Assembly: GCA_963565915.1 (NCBI GenBank) | Contig: OY751488.1 | Location: 4,774,001 to 4,838,000 of the forward strand | Direction: 5' to 3' | From: Entoloma clypeatum | Lineage: Eukaryota > Basidiomycota > Agaricomycetes > Agaricales > Entolomataceae | DNA length: 64,000 nucleotides | Shown here: positions 1-11,066 of the stretch, piece by piece | Position numbering within the stretch: the stretch's first letter is position 1 | Layout of the letters: every line of letters begins with the position of its first letter | Position numbers and translations under genes: made by a program | Notes under the pieces: generated by a model | Databases searched by the model: none | Seen by the model: the letters and a program-made list of their open reading frames with translations, nothing else | Told to the model about the DNA's origin: nothing

Positions 1-530
1 CACCAGGCTAATGCGGCCTGCTTGAGTCCATATAGGGCTTTGTATAGTCGGTACACGAGGTGTTCTTTCCCTTTTACTATGTAACCCTCAGGCTGTCGCA
101 TGTAAATTACCTCACGGAGTGTTCCATAGAGGAAGGCTGATGAGACGTCCAAGAGTGTCATGAACCACCCTTCAAGGGCTGTCAATGCCAGAATCAACCG
201 GACGGTCTCGTACCTCACTACCGGTGAGAAGATCTGATCGAAGTCGATCCCTTCTACCTGTGAGAAGCCTTTTGCGACGAGGCGCGCTTTCAGATGCCCG
301 TCGGATTTTTCGTTGTAAACCCATTTGTTCTTTAGAGCTTTCTTCCCTGTGGGTAGGGGTACTAACTCCGTGATCACCCCGCAGCTTTTGAGCATGTCTA
401 GCTCTTTTCGTTCTGCCGCATACCAATCTTCTTTGTTTGGAAGAGGGTATATGATGATGCCTACTTGGATAGAGATTGCCTCCATTAGGAGATCGTTCAT
501 CCATGCCGTTTGACCGCCTAATCTACGTCT
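1..530 (-). pseudogene. copia reverse transcriptase (RVT_2), 5' part, runs off left edge
   Basis: The minus strand encodes the N-terminal part of a copia RT. Recognisable blocks are KNKWVYNEKSDGHLKARLVA, KGFSQVEGIDFDQIFSPVV, TLLDVSSAFLYGTL (catalytic motif A aspartate) and YRLYKALYGLKQA. The frame is open to position 1 but is separated from the upstream integrase by the TAG ending the 531-1136 frame, so this is part of the same broken polyprotein. The YVDD box lies outside the window. There is no start codon of its own, as expected for a domain of a polyprotein. Confidence 0.85.
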
Positions 531-3500
531 TCAATCCATTTTTTCAAGATCAGAAACAGGGGTGTCCTCCCCATAGATGCTATCTGACATTCTCCGAACT
601 CGTCGTTCCCTGATCGGTTGATCTGGTACTTGTTCGGGTTCCGGAGTGGGTACTCGCGGTTCATCGTTGGGCTCGCTAGATGGCAAGTCATCGTCTGATT
701 CAGGGTGATCCTGTCCAGTGGGAACAGGGTCGTGAGGTTTTTTGTAATGACTGTCATTGTCATTGTTTCTGGGGATGAGGTCCTCAAACTCATCAGCCGG
801 TTCTGGGTTTTCCATTTCTGGATGGTTTTCTGGCAAAGGATCGATGTGGCATCTAGGGTACTTGCTTTCATCAAAGATAGCTTTCCCACCCATGAAAATT
901 GTATTAGTCTCAGGATCCATGAAACGGTATCCTTTGACCCCTGGCTTTGATCCGAGATAAATCATCAATCGAGATCTAGACTCCAGGGAATTTCTACGTT
1001 TTTCCTTTGGGATATACACATATGCCTGACATCTGAAGACTCTGATGCTTGACATATCGGGGATCTCATTGGTCACCCTGAAGTAAGGGGTATTCCATTC
1101 GAGACGCTGGGGTTCTGTTGTAGAGAAAAGCTGCATGTTCCAAACAGAATTCCCACCACATAGGGGGTAAGCACGTGTCGAAGCACAAGGCCTGAGATTT
1201 CTCCCACAGGGTTCGATTTATCCGTTCTGCTCTACCATTCTGCTGGTGCTGATACGGGAGCATGACATCGATCAGAATTCCATGATCGGCAAGTACATCC
1301 TTGTATTCGTTAAACTCTCCACCTCCATCAACTCGCCATTTCTTAGGAGTGGCAGCGAATTGATTCTGGATCATTGCAAGGAATTGTCGTAGTGCCGTGA
1401 CGGCATCCGACTTCTTCCTAAGCAAGACGACCCAGACGTGGGATGAAAAGTCGTCCAGAAACATAAGGAAATATTTATATTTGTGGTATGATGCCGTGGA
1501 TATCTGTTTGAGATCGGAATGGATCAGATCAAAGGTTTTTGTTGCCCTTGTCATCGAATTGGGATATGACTGATTCGGCATTTTCCCTTTGAGGCAACCT
1601 GTGCAACTTTCCTGTGATTTCTCACGTACTAGTGTCTCAGGTACCCCTTTGGTACTGGTGGGAATCTTTCGGAGTGCTTGATCATTTGGGTGACCAAGGC
1701 GCTTGTGCCATGTTTCAACAGTGATTTCGCTTGAGATCACATGGATCTGGTCATAGCGTATTTCAGTGTCTAACCAGTAAATGGTTTGACCAAGGATGTG
1801 GGGTGAAAACTGGATTTTGCTCAGCCCTTTGGAGATGTTGATTTCTCCACAAGTCCCATCTACTTTGTAACCATGGTTAAGGAAGACGCCTAGGGACAAT
1901 AGGCGTGTGTCCATGTCTGGGATGTAGAACACCGGTCTGAGAAGATGGGTTTTAACTTCCCCATTTAGGGTGTGCCGTACTGGAACGGCCCCAACTCCGA
2001 GTATTTCCAGTTTCTTCCCTTTAGCTGCAGTTTGGACGAATCGCTTGACCGTGAGAGGTCTATAATATGCGAAGTCCTTAAACTCATAGGTGAAGTGTAA
2101 AGAGGCACTGGAATCTAATATCCATTGCGCGCGTTCTTTTTCCTTACAATGTGTACAAGAAGCAAAATGTTTAATATATTTTTTATGTAAATCACTGCTA
2201 AAGTGATCTATGCATTCTGTACTGGTACTGGCTATTATATCATACGTCTGTTGAGAGGTATTGTTAGCTTTCCGCAATTGGTAAGGTTTAAGAAAGGGTT
2301 TCGACGAACTGTCAAGTTCTATCTCGTCCACAAACTCATCTGGCCCCATCCGTTCCTGGTTGATGTCCATCATCTTCAGTGATTGCTCTATCGACGGGGC
2401 AACGCGACGCTGTTTAGCCGGCCTTTTGTCGATGTCTGGGATGATGGTATCTAAGATACGAAGGTTCGACCCAGAGGGTCGTGCGCCGATTTCTCGGGCA
2501 GGCTTTCGCATCTTCTCGTTCTTTTTCCATGCTGACGGCTTTCCGGAAGGAAGCCCGGTGTACTGAGAAGGAGGCAGGTTCATGCATTGCAGGAGTGACT
2601 GCATTTTTTCTGACTCAGGCTGTGCGGTACTCGTAGTTTTCCCGCGGCCTGTTACAGTGGTGAAGGCAGGGGCATGTTGACGAGGAGGAAGGGGACAGGG
2701 AGCAGGATAACGAAGGGGTTGCTCAATGGCCGGTGCGATGAACTCGACCATCTCCTCGGCGTGGTCGGACTCGTTGTCCGCGTTGTTGGCACGCTTTTTC
2801 TGGTTGTGCCAGCGTCCTTTTCCCTTCTTCTTTTCAGAAGCGGTACTTGGGTCGGTCGAGTTAGTCTGCTCGTCAGTGTTGTTACGCGAGGTACTCAGCA
2901 CTGTTTGCTTTTCCCATTTGGGGTCTTGCCCCTTTCGCTTAGTCCCAGAGATTTTCCGGGCCTGCTCGTTGGACGCCCGAGTAGACCCTATCGCATACTT
3001 GCGCCGGTACTCTGAGACGATGCTATCGGTGACGGCCTGCCATGTGAAGTTGTCGGCATCATAGACCTGGAAGAGGGCGGTGGAGAGGGATGACCAAGTG
3101 TCAGGAATGGCACTTGCCAGGATCATAGCCTGCATCAGATCAGGTACGACAAATTTCGTGTCGCTCAGGCGAGCGAAGAGTGACCCAAGGCACTCGATTT
3201 CTGGTACGGGGTCGCGACCCGACAGCTTGAAGGAGGCGGCGGCTTTGAAGTCGCCAAATATGGTGGCGGGGGAGACCTTTGAATATGTGTCCTTTAACGA
3301 TGTCCAGGCTTCTTTCGAGATTTTGGCGTCCTTGATGTGCCTCCTGATAGCCTTGGAGACTTTGAGGCGGATGGAACCCAGGGCCATGTCATTGTCCCTA
3401 ATCCAGTTTTTCCTTTCCTTGTGGAAGGCGGGTTGGTCGACGGTGGTGGTGATGACCGGAGGCTGGGTTGCAGATGTCGAGGTGGCAGAGGCAGGGGTGG

Positions 3501-3696
3501 AGACCGTGACGGTGAAGTCCGCGATGTCGGGGCGCTCAATGTCGCTGGATATGAGGTGCCAGACTCCTTGATGGAGAAGGTACGACTTCATTTTCTCGGC
3601 CCAACTCTGGTAGTCGATGCCGTCGAAGATGACGATGGAGTTGAGGGCGGAGCGAGAGGTAGACATTTTTAATGAATCTAAAAGGAGTTTTCCCAA
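531..3696 (-). pseudogene. copia Gag-protease-integrase polyprotein, frameshifted
   Basis: An 876-codon frame (3696 to 1066) starts with a Gag-like region (MSTSRSALNSIVIFDGIDYQ near residue 11) and carries a protease-like site LDSSAS where copia elements usually have LDSGA. It continues with the GAG-pre-integrase zinc motif (WHKRLGHPND, later CTGCLKGK) and an integrase core with the D,D,E residues in HSDL, RVDGGGEF and RAERINRTL. Near position 1110 the frame breaks: integrase continues in another frame (1136 to 531) with the copia-type segment RVFRCQAYVYIPKEKR and then an acidic linker. The frameshift and the altered protease triad suggest an inactive copy. A sequencing error at the frameshift cannot be excluded. 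Confidence 0.85.
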
Positions 3697-4342
3697 TCAG
3701 TGATGTTCTTTTATGAATTTGATTTACAGAGAAAACAAATAAATGATTCCTCATAACACATTCCCTTTAGGAATAGCAGTTGTGGGAGAAACCCTTTTTT
3801 GTCAGAAGTGTGTGAGGTACGATCAACGTTTCCACATGATGTGTACTAAGTCAATCCCCTTAGGGACGCTTCATGACAGGTACTTGTCGTAATGACGTTC
3901 CCAGGTTCATGTGTGAAGAAGTAAGACTCAGAACCTAGATCTTTCAATCGGTTCTTTGCCAACCAGGGTAGAGTGGGCAGGTACTTGCTGTTGCCAGCGT
4001 TCCCAAGTCCCTCTGCTATCCGGGGCCCATAACCTGTTGAAGTTCCACCTGGGCGCTAGCCACAGATGTACTGAGCAACACAGCCACAGTGGAAGTACTC
4101 TACTCTACTGTTCTAGTCACTTACTTGGTTGGGAAGGGTGAGGCTGGTGAGAGCGGTTGAGGCTGGTAAGAGCGATGGAGCTGGTTAAGAGTCAAGAGAC
4201 AACTTGTCGATATTGTCAGTTTCCTGGTCTTATATACCGTACTACTGTTTGTACCAACCAAATAAGTATGTAATCAAAGATGTCTAAGGTCACGTGATAT
4301 AATCTAATCTAATCTAATCTATGTGATGGAAAAGTTTCAACA
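3697..4342 (-). repeat. putative copia 5' LTR plus leader
   Basis: This gene-free segment lies between the Gag start and the interrupted transposase. On the minus strand it starts TGTTGAAACTTTTCC, contains four AATCT/AGATT units (4301-4320) and a TATA box (GGTATATAAG on minus, plus 4229-4238), as expected of an LTR promoter. I could not fix the inner LTR end or the primer-binding site, so LTR and leader are reported together. Confidence 0.5.
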
Positions 4343-4362
4343 GGACAAACCAGCAACAGCAT

Positions 4363-4901
4363 GGCTGGGCAATCACTGGTTGCGCTTGTGTATCTTGTGA
4401 CACATTCCTTCGAGGCCAGAGATATTCTATCTTACCAGCCCTTGCAGTTGATGGAATCATTGCTCTCGATATTTTTGAGGGCTCAGTTGACAAGGATCAA
4501 TTCCTTCAATTTCTTCATGAACATATTGTGAGTGTTGTATCCAAATTTTCATGTACCAACTTTGAACTCTGTGTCAGATTCATCAATTAAATCCCTACCC
4601 TGGTCCACAAAGTGTGGTTGTGATGGACAACTGTGCTATTCACCACAACAAAGAGATACGAGAACTCATTGTTGATGAGTGTGGTATGTAATTGAGTCAA
4701 ATATGAAAGCCATACATTCTCAGTTGCGTCTTAGGTGCATGGCTCATATATCTCCCACCATACTCACCAGATTTCAATCCGATTGAACAGAGATTTCATT
4801 CTATCAAGGCCTGGCTACGCCAACATGAGAGAGAAGCTATAAATCCTGAAATTTGTCCTTGGTTGATCCACCAAGCAGGGTTAGCAATCACAAATGGCTG
4901 A
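4363..4901 (+). pseudogene. DDE_3-type transposase, 3' half, truncated by the copia insertion
   Basis: Three coding blocks joined by two GT-AG introns (4528-4577 and 4684-4734) give a transposase C-terminal half. Block 1 contains TFLRGQRYSILPALAVDGII. Block 2 contains VVVMDNCAIHHN with the second catalytic aspartate. Block 3 contains LPPYSPDFNPIEQ with the catalytic glutamate, and ends at a TGA at 4899-4901. This DDE_3 (Tc1-related) architecture with introns is common in agaricomycete genomes. The N-terminal half and first aspartate are missing because the copia LTR abuts the frame at 4342. Most of the surviving frame is open, so the gene was probably disrupted fairly recently. Confidence 0.8.
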
Positions 4902-5039
4902 ATCAAGAACTGTGGTTATTAAACTTATCGAGATTACAGTAAATGACAGTCAATGATAACTTGGAATATTTCGATATTCAATAAAGACGAGAGGATTTTC
5001 GACAATGTGAAGAAGATTTTGTGCTACATGTAGTGGCCC

Positions 5040-6840
5040 AATTGGAGCAAAATTGTTGAAACTTCAACATACTGTATGTCCTTCCGGAGCACCAGTAAGT
5101 TCACATAATCAATTGACTGATACAGCAGAAATGATATCAGGGGTGTACTCCAATGCAAGAAACTTTGTGAGGTGTGAAAATAAATCAATACCCATGTTTT
5201 CAAAGAAAACATTGAGACACTGTTCCATAGTGTGCTCACCAGCAGAAAGAGTGGCTGGATCACCATCAATGTGCAGTGGTGAGCTAGGGGGTGAAGTTAA
5301 GGGAGAACGGTGACAACGGGAGGGTTTCTGACTGAGATTCTGAATGACAGGAATTAGTGCAGCTGTTAGCACAGAGCTAAGCATATCACTGGTGCCTGAC
5401 ATGGGCAAAGCTGGCTGTGAAGAATGAGGGCCATCGCGGCTGCGAGGACGTGAGACAGGGACTGCACTCCGGGCTCCATCAAATTCAGAAATGGTTGGTG
5501 GATCATTTATCGTAGCATGATGAACTTCCTGGATGGAACATTAGTATCTCACATTGTATGGAGAGACTTGAAACATACCATAGCAGCTGCCCATACTTTC
5601 AATCGGTTGTTACACAACTGGAAATGTTCCCCTTCTTTCGTAACATAGCAGTAGCCTGATCCACCACTCTCTCCGAGATGTTTGTTGCAGATCCAATGTT
5701 CCTTGAGAAGGGTAATCTTTTCACCATGGAGCTGGACCTTTTTACTGAAAGTATCGAGCTGTGGGACCTAAAGAACATCAGCTTGGGGAATAGATATGAT
5801 ATGATAGTACAACATACTCTAGTACCATAAATCAGCTCCTCTTCATCTTGCATCATAGCTGGCTCTTGAAATGCAAGCTGAGAGATAATGATTGAATAAA
5901 GAACAGATATTGTATACGTGATAGAAAAAACACACATACAGGTTGTCAGATACGGTAGCTCTCCATTGAGTCGAGATCGAACTCAACAGAGACCTGGGAT
6001 TTCTTTGACTGCTCCCGCTCAGCATGGGCCTTCAACAGTACATCCCACTCTTCATTTTTCATGACTGTTGGCGCAGATGTTTTTCTATGTCCCAAGTAAG
6101 ATGATACAAATGGGCGTAATGAGGAAACACACAAGACACCAGTCCACCATAGCTTAAATGGAGGACCGAATGAACTTTAGGGCTGTACTTTGTATTGAGA
6201 TCATGGAGCTTGAGGAAGGCAGTGATGAATTCAACATGTGTTGCTGTCTCAATGTTGATGTTGCCAGCTTTACTAAGGTGCTGTTGCTTGACCGAGGGCT
6301 TACTGTGGCTGGTTGGTGCAGCAGTCGTTGTGTACAGCATAGTGATATTGATGATCCTCAGGCCATGTTGGGTGGGTTCTAGCAGATAGTTAGCGAAGGT
6401 GAAGCTGGTGGAAATAATCGAGACAAACCATCTGTCTTGTTGTTGCTGAGTGTAGCAGGGGTGGTGGCATGGACAAGAGCAGGAGCAGGAGTGGCGACAT
6501 AGGTAGAAGCGGAGGCAGGAGTTGCCATCGGAGTGTAGGCCGGAGGTGCAAGGCTGGGCACCCAAGGTGGTGCGGGCACAGTAGAATAGACACACCCAGG
6601 AATATGCCTTTTATGCTTCTCAACGTTCCCAACAGTTTTGCATACCAAAATGAACCTGCCCCAACATGCTACATCCCCAATGAAATCTGGCCAGGAAAAT
6701 GACTGAGGATACTGTCTGTAACAATCCCAAAGCGAATATGCACCAAGCACCCTAGCAATTGTATTGACGATGAACCCTGCGAGTGATGTGCAAGACCCAG
6801 CTGGTGGCTGACCACTGTTTGTCAGGGAATTCTTGAAGAG
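5040..6840 (-). pseudogene. uncharacterised basidiomycete protein gene, decayed
   Basis: I do not recognise a named function. Coding-like blocks in several minus-strand frames line up in order: WDCYRQYPQSFSWPDFIGDV near 6720, HVEFITAFLKLHDLNTKYSP near 6200, EEWDVLLKAHAEREQSKKS near 6020, WICNKHLGESGGSGYCYV near 5680, then a C-terminal LDIFSHL-like segment. The last contains MEQCLNVFFENMGIDL and ELTGAPEGHTV near 5060, which resembles a small SAM-like helical module. Introns are suggested near 5780-5820 and 5530-5580. The C-terminus has in-frame stops (TGA after SAVSVN, and another after GHTVC), so I call it a pseudogene. It converges on the DDE_3 fragment, so it may have been transposon cargo, but that is inference. 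Confidence 0.4.
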
Positions 6841-7109
6841 CCGTCGCAGCGGACTTTGCTAGAGGTGCTGGGGACGTGGCGTTCAGACTTGTTGGGAAGT
6901 TGTGGAGAGTTGGACCAAGCCAGTTGAGTAGTCACAGCTTGCGGAGTGTCACATCAGCTGATTATCAAAGCAAAACTCTCTTATGTTGGATGGAAAAGTG
7001 ATATGCAAAGCACTGTATGCTGGCACACTCAAGATTTTTCAAGTCAATTCAAACTCTGATTCAACTCGCTGAAGCGAGTCATTTGAACTTGAAAATTTTA
7101 AGTATATAA
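6841..7109. other. no gene recognised
   Basis: AT-balanced sequence without a convincing reading frame, between the decayed gene and the 20-bp repeat array. I see nothing else supportable here. Confidence 0.5.
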
Positions 7110-7240
7110 CCACTGCCAACCACTTCCCACAACGCCTCCCCTCGCTCTGCCCCCGTCGATGATCGCCCGGTTCGTGGGCTCAACAGCCACCCCTCATGCC
7201 CAACTGCCGTGTTTCTTGCCCAATGGCCTACCTCTGTGCC

Positions 7241-7682
7241 TAGTGTTTGAAAGTCCAGTCCAGTCCGGTTTTTTGCCCAAAAAATTAAGAACCTAGAACC
7301 AAGACTGGTTGAGTGGTTTCTCCAAAATACTGAAACCAGGACTGGACTGGTCAAAGACTGGTGAATCAGTCTTTTCTTTCTCAAAAAAGTAAACCAGGAC
7401 TGGTTCGAACTGGTTTAAACTGATTATTATCCAATTTATTAAAACTGTTTCAAAGTATCATTTATAACACATTTCAAAACATTTTATAGAAGCTTTGATG
7501 AACAAAATCTATGTGAACCTATATGAACCTGTGTGAACCTATGACCAGTTTACATTTTTTGAGTCTCAAATCAAGACTGGTGTTGAACCAGTCTTCTTTT
7601 TTTCCAAAATTTGAAGAACCTGAGATTACCAGTCTGGTTCTGGTCCAGTTCTAGGTCTTTGAGACTGGACTTCAAAACACTA
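7241..7682. mobile_element. hAT-type MITE (442 bp) with 8-bp target duplication
   Basis: The ends are inverted: TAGTGTTTGAAAGTCCAGTC on the left and, reverse-complemented, TAGTGTTTTGAAGTCCAGTC on the right. An 8-bp direct repeat TCTGTGCC flanks it (7233-7240 and 7683-7690). A TAGTG terminus and 8-bp duplication are hAT hallmarks. The interior has repeated tracts such as ACCAGGACTGG and GGTTTAAACTG and no gene. Its termini match those of the 20066-20751 element, so the two are one family. Confidence 0.9.
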
Positions 7683-7834
7683 TCTGTGCCCAACGGCTGT
7701 TCCTGTTGCCCAAGGGCCGCATCTCCTGCCCAACGACCTTCCTTTGTGCCCAACGGCCATTCCCCATGCCCAACAACTGTCCCTCGTTCCCAACAACCAT
7801 CACTCATACCCAATGGCCACGTCTCCTGCCACCC

Positions 7835-9360
7835 TTAGGTGCATACAACAGCCTAAGTGTCTGGTACTAGCCACAAGAATTGAAGCATTTATTCCCGATG
7901 CTAGCCACCAGTGGCTAGAGCCACAACTCATATCATACAGTCAGTAACCCTGCCTGTGGCTCTAGCCATGGGTGTAACTGTGTTTATGTGAACAAATAAT
8001 GAAATAAATCATTATTAATTCAGTAACTACTAATAATACAGGTGCACCATGCCATTACAGCATGTTCCCTGCCTTGCTAGCGTGCAACCCGCCGTTCCTG
8101 CACACACCCCACCATTCCCGCATGCATCCCATTGTTCCTGGGTGCATCCCGCCTTTCCCGCGTGTCATGTGCCACTTCTCGTGTGTCCCGTACCGCCGGG
8201 CATGCGCCTCCCGCCGTTCCTGTGTGTCCCACCATTTGTCGCGCATGTCCTGTCTCGTTCGTCATGTGTCCCGCCATTCCTGCATCTCCTGTGTCGTTTC
8301 TCAGGTCTCCCGCCATTCCTCCCACGTCTCCCGCCATTCCTCCTGCATCTCTTGCCTTTCTGCGTGTCCTGTGCCGTTTCCCGCGTTGTTTTCCATGTGT
8401 TTTGTCAGAGGTCTGGGGTAACATAAAAGGTGGGGTGCTTACATACACGGCGCCTCTGTGGCCCATGACGTGACAGGACTTGTGACTATTGTTCAACTTT
8501 TGGCCGTTGCCGGGTTCGGCAAGCTCCAATGTTTCATCATGAGTGCCTGGGCCCGGAACATGCCAGCTATATATCAATAGCCTAAACTTGCCACGTCAAG
8601 TTCTTGTCCCCACATCACCTTCTTCCACTCCCTCCTCCTCTGTCCCTCCCTCCTCCTCCCCCCCTTCACATGAGGTCCACAGAGCCCCCGTATTGGTAAG
8701 CACCCCACCTTTCCTGTCACCTCAGACCACTGATGCAGTGAAAACGGCAAGAGACATCCCAGCAACGACATGGGAACGGTGGGCGGCGCTCGAGAAACCA
8801 CGCAGAACATGCAAGCACGGCAGGAAACCTGAGAAACAACACGGCCAAGGCAGGAGATGTGAGAAACAGCGCAGAGGTGGTGGGGCATGCGTGCAACATG
8901 CGACGAACAGGACAGGACACGCGCGAGCAACGGTGCGGACGCATCAGAACCGCGGGACATGCTAGAAACAGGACGGGACACATGGCAACGGCAGGAGGTG
9001 CGCGAGAAATGGCGAGGCACGCAATGAACGGTGCAGGACACGTGAGAGTGGCGGGACACATGAGCAAGCGGCGGGGGCGCACATATCCGCGCGGGAAAGG
9101 TGGGATGCGCGCTGGCACAACGGGGGACGCTCTGTAATGGCGGAATGCACCTGTATTATTTGTAGTTACCAAATTAATAATGTTTTATTTCATTATTTGT
9201 TCATATAAACACAATTACATACATGGCTAAAGCAACAGGCAGGGTTATTGCCTGTGTGATATGAGTTGTGGCTCTAGCCACCAGTGGCTAGCGTCGGGTA
9301 TAAATGATTCAATTCTTGTGGCTAGAGCCAGGATACAGAAGGCTATATTGTACCACTAAG
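7835..9360. mobile_element. 1.5-kb element with >600-bp inverted-repeat arms, non-coding
   Basis: The left arm (about 7835-8470) is the reverse complement of the right arm (about 8668-9360), leaving a loop of about 200 bp. The outer 200 bp are well conserved: AGCCACAAGAATTGAA near each tip, GTGGCTAGAGCCACAACTCA, and an AT-rich block AACAAATAATGAAATAAA. The next 300-plus bp of each arm is a GC-rich degenerate 20-bp tandem repeat (units like CGTCTCCCGCCATTCCTC on the left). The arms close with AAAGGTGGGGTGCTTAC (left) and its complement (right). There is no transposase. Tips are placed at the symmetrical CTTAG/CTAAG, and I could not settle the target duplication. It lies inside the outer 20-bp array. 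Confidence 0.85.
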
Positions 9361-9885
9361 ACTTCTCCTGCCCAACGGCGTCCAACCACCTTCCTTTGCA
9401 CCCAACAACCGCGTCTCTTGCCCAATGGCCTACCTTTGCACCCAACAGCAATTTCTCGTGCCAAATGGCCATTCCCCGTGTCCAATGACCATCCCTCGTG
9501 CCCAACGGCTGCATCTCCTGCCCTACGGCTTCCCCTTGCATCCAACCACCTTTCTTCATGCCCAACGGCGGCTCCTCGTGTCCAACGGCGGCTCCTCGTG
9601 TCCAACGACCACCCCTCGTGTTTCCGTGCCTCGGGCGCAAGGGCCGCTCCTCCTGCACAATGGCCTCCCCTCCTGCAAAACGGCTGCCCCCCGTGTCCAA
9701 CGACTGCCCCTCATGTCCAATGACTGTGCCTCGGGCACAACAGCCGCTCCTCCTGCACAATGGCCTCCCCTCTTGCAAAACGGCCGCCCCCCATGTCCAA
9801 CAACCACCCCTCGCGTCCAACAACCGTCCCTCAGGCCCAACGGCCGCTCCTTATCCCCCAACCACCATCCTCACATCTAATGCCT

Positions 9886-10359
9886 CGTGCTCAAATTAGT
9901 TCATATATAGTATAGTTGGTAGTCATTTTGTATTATATTAGTATAGTGAATCAAATTATTAAAAACCATCATCTACAACTAAAAGTGAACCAACCAAAAA
10001 TTCCCCAAAAACAACCCTGAAAACCCAATCAGGAAAATTCCCTGTTTTTGACCCACTTAACCCCATCCATTCACAGATTTTAGGCAAGATATCTGTTTCT
10101 TTTGGAACAGCAGGTTCTCGGTGGGTCCATCTGGGAAAAATCACGTAGGGGCCAGATTTCATCTGATTTTCCCATCTGGAACCGTGATCTGATTGTGACT
10201 GGGGATCACCAAGCAGCCATTTGGGGACGGACTTCATCGACGACACAATGATGAGGCCTCTTCACGATGAGCAAACACTGCTGATAAGTAACTTAGGCTC
10301 TGTCCAGCAACATCACCAGGTGGCGGTGGAAACAGGTGGGTTGTTGCCAGGCTACCATA
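9886..10359. other. no gene recognised
   Basis: Mixed AT-rich sequence. A minus-strand open frame at 9959-10246 has no recognisable domain and no neighbours to support it. I see nothing further. Confidence 0.4.
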
Positions 10360-10660
10360 TTTAGTAGGGATCCAGAAAGACTGTGACAATGGGTGATTTA
10401 TGCACCTGATCTTTCCACAACTCGAGCCTTATAAGCCTGGTTGATCAGGTGCCTCAACTAGCTATATTAGGTTTGTTTGCGTTAATCCCAAACACCAGCA
10501 ATAAACCTCGCTACAGCTCTGGTGCAAAAGCCTCAATCTCCAAGTCAGTCAAGGGTCCCCGTCCTATAGCTGGTCACCAGTGTTTGTTTGGCATCAGCTT
10601 CAACCGCTATGACCCGGGAGGCCTTCCAGTCACCATCAACATTGTTCCCATGGTGCTCGC
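10360..10660 (+). repeat. dispersed repeat R1, left part, interrupted by chromovirus A
   Basis: About 250 bp here (for example TAAGCCTGGTTGATCAGGTG and CCAGTGTTTGTTTGGCATCA) recurs in reverse complement at 31484-31725. It continues after chromovirus A at 17229, where related text appears again (ACCAGTGTTTGAACTACTGC, CCCATGGTGTTTGCTGCCAT). With the element removed, the internal copies are about 190 bp apart, suggesting a degenerate tandem structure. No protein is recognised. Confidence 0.6.
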
Positions 10661-11029
10661 TGTTATGCGTAACAAACCGTTCCAAGGTTCGGGCAGAGTA
10701 TGCAGGAAGATGGAAAGGCGAAGAGCAATGTGATTGCTAAATCTAAGGAATCTACTATAGTACAAGAGGTTTATATAGTACTGACTATGAGCGGTAGCGA
10801 ATGAGTCAGTAACTGCGGAAGGCAGTGCGCATGAGTAAGGCGACTGCGGAAGGCTATGCACTAATGAGTAAGCTGACTGCGGAATGAGTCAGACAGCTGC
10901 GGAAAGCGAGTCAGCGCGGGAGCGAAGTATACTAAAGGAAATAAAGTATAATACGATATGTGTAAGCGGGGGCCGATGAGTAAAAGTGAAAAAGTAAGCG
11001 TATACGTCCGTAGTCGTTAGTCCGTAACA
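10661..11029 (-). repeat. 3' LTR of chromovirus A
   Basis: 369 bp; on minus it begins TGTTACGGACTAACGAC and ends GTTACGCATAACA. It is preceded on minus by the polypurine tract GAGGAGGGGAACA. Only a couple of differences from the 5' LTR are visible (for example TATACGTCCGTAG versus TATATGTCTGTAG). Confidence 0.95.
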
Positions 11030-11066
11030 TGTTCCCCTCCTCAAGGTCTGTGTCCTCACAGACTAC

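Larger units (their letters stand above)
1..4342 (-). mobile_element. Ty1/copia LTR retrotransposon, broken and cut by the left window edge
   Basis: Read on the minus strand, the order is putative 5' LTR and leader (right), Gag, protease, GAG-pre-integrase zinc region, integrase, then reverse transcriptase running off the left edge. Integrase before RT is the Pseudoviridae (Ty1/copia) order. The right boundary is placed at 4342 because the minus strand there begins TGTTGAAACTTTTCC, a plausible LTR start, and the DDE_3 transposase reading frame begins immediately to its right. That implies insertion into this transposase. The 3' LTR is outside the window, so age and target duplication cannot be judged. 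Confidence 0.85.
7110..9885 (+). repeat. degenerate 20-bp tandem array in three blocks (7110-7240, 7683-7834, 9361-9885)
   Basis: The units are variants of TGCCCAACGGCCGCTCCTCC. Counting is clearest at 9540-9850, where consecutive units such as TGTCCAACGGCGGCTCCTCG, TGCACAATGGCCTCCCCTCC and TGCAAAACGGCCGCCCCCCA are exactly 20 bp, with about two dozen units in the right block. Two transposons (7241-7682 and 7835-9360) interrupt the array; all three blocks have the same orientation and unit, so they were once continuous. Because 20 is not a multiple of three, all frames carry similar Pro/Cys/Asn-rich peptides, and none looks like a real protein. Confidence 0.85.

Noticed and set aside
172..504. 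110-codon ORF on minus.
   Set aside because: It is a shifted-frame shadow of the copia RT frame, which shows KNKWVY and motif A.
8049..9172. Long open frames on both strands across the inverted-repeat element (up to 166 codons).
   Set aside because: They are made of the degenerate 20-bp repeat read in every frame, rich in Cys/Pro/His or Arg/Gly, and mirrored between the arms. They are a by-product of the repeat.
7110..9885. CRISPR-like array.
   Set aside because: Units are contiguous and degenerate with no unique spacers, and the genome is eukaryotic.
9304..9899. Pro/Cys/Asn-rich ORFs in all frames over the right repeat block.
   Set aside because: The 20-bp unit without stop codons keeps all frames open; no start context, domain or conservation.
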